From NCBI RefSeq assembly GCF_900102615.1, contig NZ_FMYV01000005.1, positions 1 through 64,000 of the forward strand: a DNA stretch of 64,000 bases, given 5' to 3'. The notes under the pieces are model-generated. The model did not search any database and was not told the DNA's origin. It saw nothing but the letters and a program-made list of their open reading frames with translations. The DNA comes from Geotoga petraea (GTDB lineage Bacteria; Thermotogota; Thermotogae; Petrotogales; Petrotogaceae). Each line of letters starts with the position of its first letter. Within the stretch, counting starts at the first letter, position 1. A program made the position numbers and the translations under genes. Shown here one piece after another: positions 63,934-64,000 of the stretch.

Positions 63934-64000
63934 TATTTAGCCTCCTTTTTTTCCATAATGCCTTTGAAAACCCAAATCAAAATAGCCAGCATGAAAAATG
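63933..64000 (-). CDS. nqrD: Na+-translocating NADH:quinone reductase subunit D, 3' end only
   Basis: Only the last 21 codons are in the window: FFMLAILIWVFKGIMEKKEA and Lys, then TAA overlapping the nqrE start. A final transmembrane helix followed by a charged tail fits NqrD. The assignment rests mainly on the conserved nqrD-E-F order. Confidence 0.75.
   Translation of the reverse strand, partial: FFMLAILIWVFKGIMEKKEAK

Noticed and set aside
1-64000. CRISPR array
   Set aside because: Repeats in the window are few, long or inverted; no regularly spaced 25-40 base direct repeats and no cas genes were found.
62213-64000. RNF complex instead of NQR
   Set aside because: The fused 2Fe-2S/FAD/NADH protein with an N-terminal membrane helix is NqrF, which RNF lacks.

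Overview
The window is a very AT-rich bacterial chromosome segment of the Petrotogales type (Thermotogota, similar to Geotoga, Oceanotoga or Petrotoga). The right half supports this: a split B12-dependent methylmalonyl-CoA mutase linked to a sodium-pump-type decarboxylase, three tandem M42 aminopeptidases, a protein disulfide oxidoreductase/thioredoxin reductase pair and a Na+-NQR operon. The genus is inferred from gene content and was not tested by alignment.

Positions 1 to about 37,500 form an accessory island of antiviral and toxin-antitoxin genes. It opens with an IS3-family element inserted into an IS256-like remnant. An unrecognised three-gene operon (1607-3693, minus) follows, divergent from a complete six-gene type 1 BREX operon (3999-16833: brxA, brxB, brxC, pglX, pglZ, brxL). 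Next come a lipoprotein gene, a nucleotidyltransferase with the stump of its HEPN partner, an operon carrying EVE-McrB and McrC with two upstream genes (18700-22938), and a frameshifted Rpn nuclease gene. A three-gene operon (24610-27333) pairs a catalytically dead DNA methylase fused to a target-recognition domain with a second recognition-domain protein. After it lie an AbiE-type toxin-antitoxin pair whose toxin has an early stop, a broken PD-(D/E)XK restriction gene, an intact DpnI homologue flanked by about 460-bp direct repeats, a GmrSD-like DUF262/DUF1524 gene and a frameshifted SEC-C gene. Two small-molecule methyltransferases and a DUF6485 protein close the island.

The island has two regulatory themes. 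A roughly 30-bp element beginning TATCAACTG lies upstream of the BREX, McrBC, DpnI and GmrSD-like loci; at the last three it is exactly 35 bases ahead of a -10 box. A 41-bp inverted repeat overlapping the AbiE promoter recurs at two further sites. The working systems complement each other: BREX against unmodified DNA, and McrBC, DpnI and the GmrSD-like enzyme against methylated or otherwise modified DNA. Between them lie at least six genes broken by short indels, mostly in A-runs, or by single stop codons.

From about 37,700 the sequence is core genome: a GGDEF protein, rfbD, mgsA, three M42 peptidases, minC, then an operon for interconverting succinyl-CoA and propionyl-CoA (mutase subunits, MeaB, epimerase, carboxyltransferase, OadG-like subunit, biotin carrier). 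After that come a K+ channel, rpsF-ssb-rpsR-rplI, an RNase Z-like hydrolase, NfeD/SPFH, PDO/trxB, guaB, acylphosphatase, ferritin and the end of the nqr operon (nqrD partial, nqrE, nqrF) running off the right edge. Sodium-based energy conservation links the decarboxylase and NQR genes.
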